Positions 62,111-64,000 of a stretch of 64,000 bases of DNA are shown one piece after another. The notes beneath the pieces were generated by a model. It was given only the letters and a program-made list of their open reading frames with translations, did no database searches and had not been told where the DNA came from. The translations under genes and the position numbers were made by a program. Numbering within the stretch: the first letter of the stretch is position 1; each line of letters opens with the position of its first letter. The DNA comes from CALROG01 sp943369755 (GTDB lineage: Bacteria; Pseudomonadota; Gammaproteobacteria; Burkholderiales; Burkholderiaceae_C): the NCBI GenBank assembly GCA_943369755.1, contig CALROG020000001.1, forward strand, positions 1-64,000, read 5' to 3'.

Positions 62111-62592
62111 GCCTAACCCCTTACAGGGACTTCCCACGAAGTAAAGCAATGCAACGCGATAGTTTTTCCTTGGTGACGGTATTTCTTGCAGTTGCGTTTT
62201 GGGAAGCTGCTGCAAACAAGGAACAGACTGCACATCTACAGACGGGGTTGTTGCACGGCACTCGTGCGGCCCCAGATACGAACCGCTTGGCAAGGCACCA
62301 CTCAGTTCCCGTGGTAGTTGTCGCAATCGGCCCCACAAGGGGTTAGTCGGGCTCTCTTGCCACCGGTCTGAAATGTCTAAAGCGCCTACGGTTTTGGTCT
62401 AGCTGGTACTCCGCCATTTCGCACTGGTGCAAGCTAGTTAGAGGTATTCAAGCCGTGGACGGCAAAGACGTTCTTGGCAAGATCGATTCCGACGGTAACA
62501 ATAGCCATGGACTTCCCATCGTGGCACTTGGTTGCCAGTCGCCGCAAGATGCGGCCAGCTCGGGGCGTGGAGTCCCCTTTCATTAGTTAGAC
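62111..62592 (+). mobile_element. IS1111-attC-like non-autonomous element, copy 2
   Basis: 482 bp bounded by GCCTAAC (62111-62117) and GTTAGAC (62586-62592), with AGGGACTTCCC near the left end and GGAGTCCCCTTT near the right. Co-linear with copy 1 but diverged by scattered substitutions and short indels. Contains a minus-strand transposase start better preserved than in copy 1. No intact transposase is present. Confidence 0.65.
62434..62508 (-). pseudogene. Remnant of IS110/IS1111 family transposase (copy 2)
   Basis: From ATG 62508 the frame reads MAIVTVGIDLAKNVFAVHGL and then stops after 24 codons. GIDLAKNVFAVHG, with the first catalytic aspartate of the DEDD motif, is the N-terminus of IS110-family transposases. 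The rest of the gene is missing. Confidence 0.75.
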
Positions 62593-62597
62593 CTCGC

Positions 62598-63092
62598 ATG
62601 GCGCAACGGCTTTCCAACACCGACAGACTGAGGCTTCGGCTGCGTAGATATCCAAGTCATGAGCGCCTCGTTCTTTTCAGGAATCTGGGATACGGGGCAG
62701 CCGCTGTGTCGCTTGCGATCCTCGTGGCCCTGACGCAGGTTGGCGCTAAAGGCGTTCCGCTTCAGTTGGCCGTGTTCTGTGCGTCGGCCTCGCTGCCCGG
62801 TTGGTTGCTTCTTGGAGTGCTGATCGAGTACTACATCTTCTTGGGCAAAGGGAGCTATTCGCACCTTCGGACAAGGCTAGCTACTGTTGTACTTGGTGCC
62901 TGCATGTGCGTTGGTGCAGTTGGTTCTTATGGAGCGATCGTAGGAGTCGTATGGTTTCTTCTGCCCGAGGCAGCCTACAGCTTGTTGGGTTTGTCCTTTG
63001 TTGGCATCGGCCTAGCAACAGTATTTCAGTGGCATCTTGCTGAGTGGTGGCACAGGCCCGAGGCACGCAGAGGGAGGGGCGACGATGCCTAA
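62598..63092 (+). CDS. Cassette 10: membrane protein of unknown function
   Basis: 164 residues from ATG 62598, only 5 bp after the GTTAGAC core, the short leader expected of integron cassettes. Arg-rich N-terminus (RLRLRLRRYPSHER), then four helices (AAVSLAILVALTQVG, LAVFCASASLPGWLLLGVLI, LATVVLGACMCVGAVGSYGA, LLGLSFVGIGLATVFQW). Not recognised. Its stop codon is the TAA of a GCCTAAC core box (63087-63093), again typical of a cassette. Confidence 0.7.
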   Translation: MAQRLSNTDRLRLRLRRYPSHERLVLFRNLGYGAAAVSLAILVALTQVGAKGVPLQLAVFCASASLPGWLLLGVLIEYYIFLGKGSYSHLRTRLATVVLGACMCVGAVGSYGAIVGVVWFLLPEAAYSLLGLSFVGIGLATVFQWHLAEWWHRPEARRGRGDDA

Positions 63093-63339
63093 CTTGCCCG
63101 TCACCCAGACGCCTGCCGGTGTAAGCGCGCATTGCACGCTCCTTTTGCAAGGTTCCGGCTACCTTTGCGCCAAGCCACAGAAACCATACTCTCCACCCCC
63201 CTGAACGCACCACTCTCCCCCTCTGCGGCCAGCCCAACGAATGCGCAGCCGGCGCCTCGCGCAACTTTGCCACCGCATGCTGGTGCGCGGGCGTCACCTT
63301 CCCATCCGGGCATCTGCCGCCACCGCGCGGCGCAACACC
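63087..63339 (+). other. Left half of a terminal attC site and right boundary of the array
   Basis: GCCTAAC at 63087-63093 is not followed by a clear hairpin or a GTTRRRY partner, so the last attC seems truncated. The following 240 bp up to the DUF167 gene contain no supported gene; sequence composition returns to that of the core chromosome. Confidence 0.45.
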
Positions 63340-63567
63340 ATGCGCGTAATTCAAGTCAAAGTCCGGCCTAACGGGCGCGAGAGCGCGCTGGCGGAATTGA
63401 GCGATGGCTCGTTTGCGGCCACGCTCAAGGCACCGCCGGTGGACGGCAAGGCCAACGCCGAGCTGGTGGCCCTGGTGGCCCGGCACTTCCATGTGCCCAA
63501 GTCGGCCGTTGCCATCAAGTCGGGGGCGGGGGCGCGCACCAAGCGGGTTACGGTCGCGCAGCAGTAA
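63340..63567 (+). CDS. DUF167 (YggU) family protein
   Basis: 75 residues from ATG 63340 (MRVIQVKVRPNGRESALAEL); the longer frame from 63241 lacks similarity. LKAPPVDGKANAELVALVAR and SGAGARTKRV are the DUF167 signatures. Function is unknown in bacteria; the fold is a small alpha/beta domain. First core gene right of the cassette array. Confidence 0.88.
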   Translation: MRVIQVKVRPNGRESALAELSDGSFAATLKAPPVDGKANAELVALVARHFHVPKSAVAIKSGAGARTKRVTVAQQ

Positions 63568-63690
63568 GCCAAGCGGCGCAGCCCCGTGCTGCGGCCGGGG
63601 CGCATGTGGTTTTCCACAACGTAATTTCCACAGTTTCGCGTTGTGAACCGGCTTCTACACTTGCTTACACAACATTGACGGAGACAAGCC

Positions 63691-64000
63691 ATGAAGAGAC
63701 TTCCCAAGCCATTGGCCGGGCTGCTGCTGGCCGCCCTGATGGGCACCACCGGCACCGCACAGGCGCAGATTCTTGTTGGCCAGACGGCCGGTTTCACTGG
63801 CGCGGTGGCCGCGGGCGTGAAAGAAACCACAGACGGCGCGCGGCTGTGGATAGACACCGTCAATGCCCGGGGCGGCGTGAACGGCCAGAAGATTCAATTG
63901 GTGTCTTTGGACGACAAGTTCGACCCGAAGAACGCCGCCGAAAACGCCCGCAAACTGATTGAAGAGCAGAACGTGTCTGCCATGTTCCTCACGCGCGGCA
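63691..64000 (+). CDS. ABC transporter substrate-binding protein, LivJ/type 1 PBP (5' part)
   Basis: 103 codons up to the window edge. Signal peptide MKRLPKPLAGLLLAALMGTTGTAQAQ, then ILVGQTAGFTGAVAAGVKET and ARGGVNGQKIQLVSLDDKFD, the start of periplasmic binding proteins for branched-chain amino acids and similar ligands. ACGGAG lies upstream. The rest, and any permease genes, lie outside the window. Confidence 0.85.
   Translation, partial: MKRLPKPLAGLLLAALMGTTGTAQAQILVGQTAGFTGAVAAGVKETTDGARLWIDTVNARGGVNGQKIQLVSLDDKFDPKNAAENARKLIEEQNVSAMFLTRG

Noticed and set aside
63605..63660. TTTCCACAA-like motifs resembling DnaA boxes
   Set aside because: Only two imperfect matches, no AT-rich unwinding region, no dnaA/dnaN context; not evidence for an origin.

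Overview
The window looks like a chromosomal segment of a betaproteobacterium in the Burkholderiales, most likely a Comamonadaceae member (Rhodoferax, Polaromonas or Acidovorax type). The reasons are high GC in the core genes, typical gene neighbourhoods (prfC next to ahcY-tlyA-metF, rplM-rpsI next to a bactofilin, ybeZ-ybeY), a TctC/Bug-type binding protein, a paaABCDE operon, a double-length UvrA, and dispersed short repeats. This placement is inferred from gene content; no 16S gene is present.

Layout. 1-2607: minus-strand group with an APC permease directly followed by a thioredoxin-like protein that seems to run into an ArsA-type ATPase beyond the window edge, then a MAPEG protein and an ankyrin protein. 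2723-7850: ttcA, a lipoprotein, a histidine phosphatase, a DSD1-type PLP enzyme, and a sterol-desaturase/lysoplasmalogenase fusion. 7857-12742: minus-strand MacAB-like exporter (ATPase, permease, adaptor) and ruvAB. 12822-17588: a NarL-type two-component pair, ybeZ-ybeY and dtd. 17588-21968: a CDF transporter, a FixL/FixJ-like pair, and a GlcG/HbpS-like and an ankyrin secreted protein behind two matching palindromes. 21987-30513: tyrS, an M23 peptidase, anmK, erpA, a bactofilin, rplM-rpsI, rlmJ and a porin. 30777-34585: the phenylacetyl-CoA epoxidase operon paaABCDE behind a TetR-type palindrome. 34614-42203: EamA transporter, metF, tlyA, ahcY (with an upstream SAH riboswitch), prfC, a HAD phosphatase and a TctC-like protein. 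42346-48096: a tandem UvrA of 1916 residues carrying repeat insertions in frame.

The accessory part is 48.5-63.1 kb. It reads as an integron cassette array without an integrase (a CALIN). Small, lower-GC plus-strand genes of mostly unknown function, many encoding membrane proteins and one a TIR-domain protein, are separated by attC-like palindromes with RYYYAAC/GTTRRRY cores. The array is interrupted by a 1648-residue CARDB/TIG surface lipoprotein gene on the minus strand. Towards its right end are two diverged 0.48-0.53 kb non-coding elements. Each is bounded by attC core boxes and retains the first codons of an IS110/IS1111-type transposase, and they flank a minus-strand ParA-like two-gene unit. 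A LexA-type box lies between uvrA and the left edge of the array. After 63.1 kb the chromosome resumes with a DUF167 gene and a truncated ABC substrate-binding protein.

I saw no tRNA, rRNA or CRISPR array.
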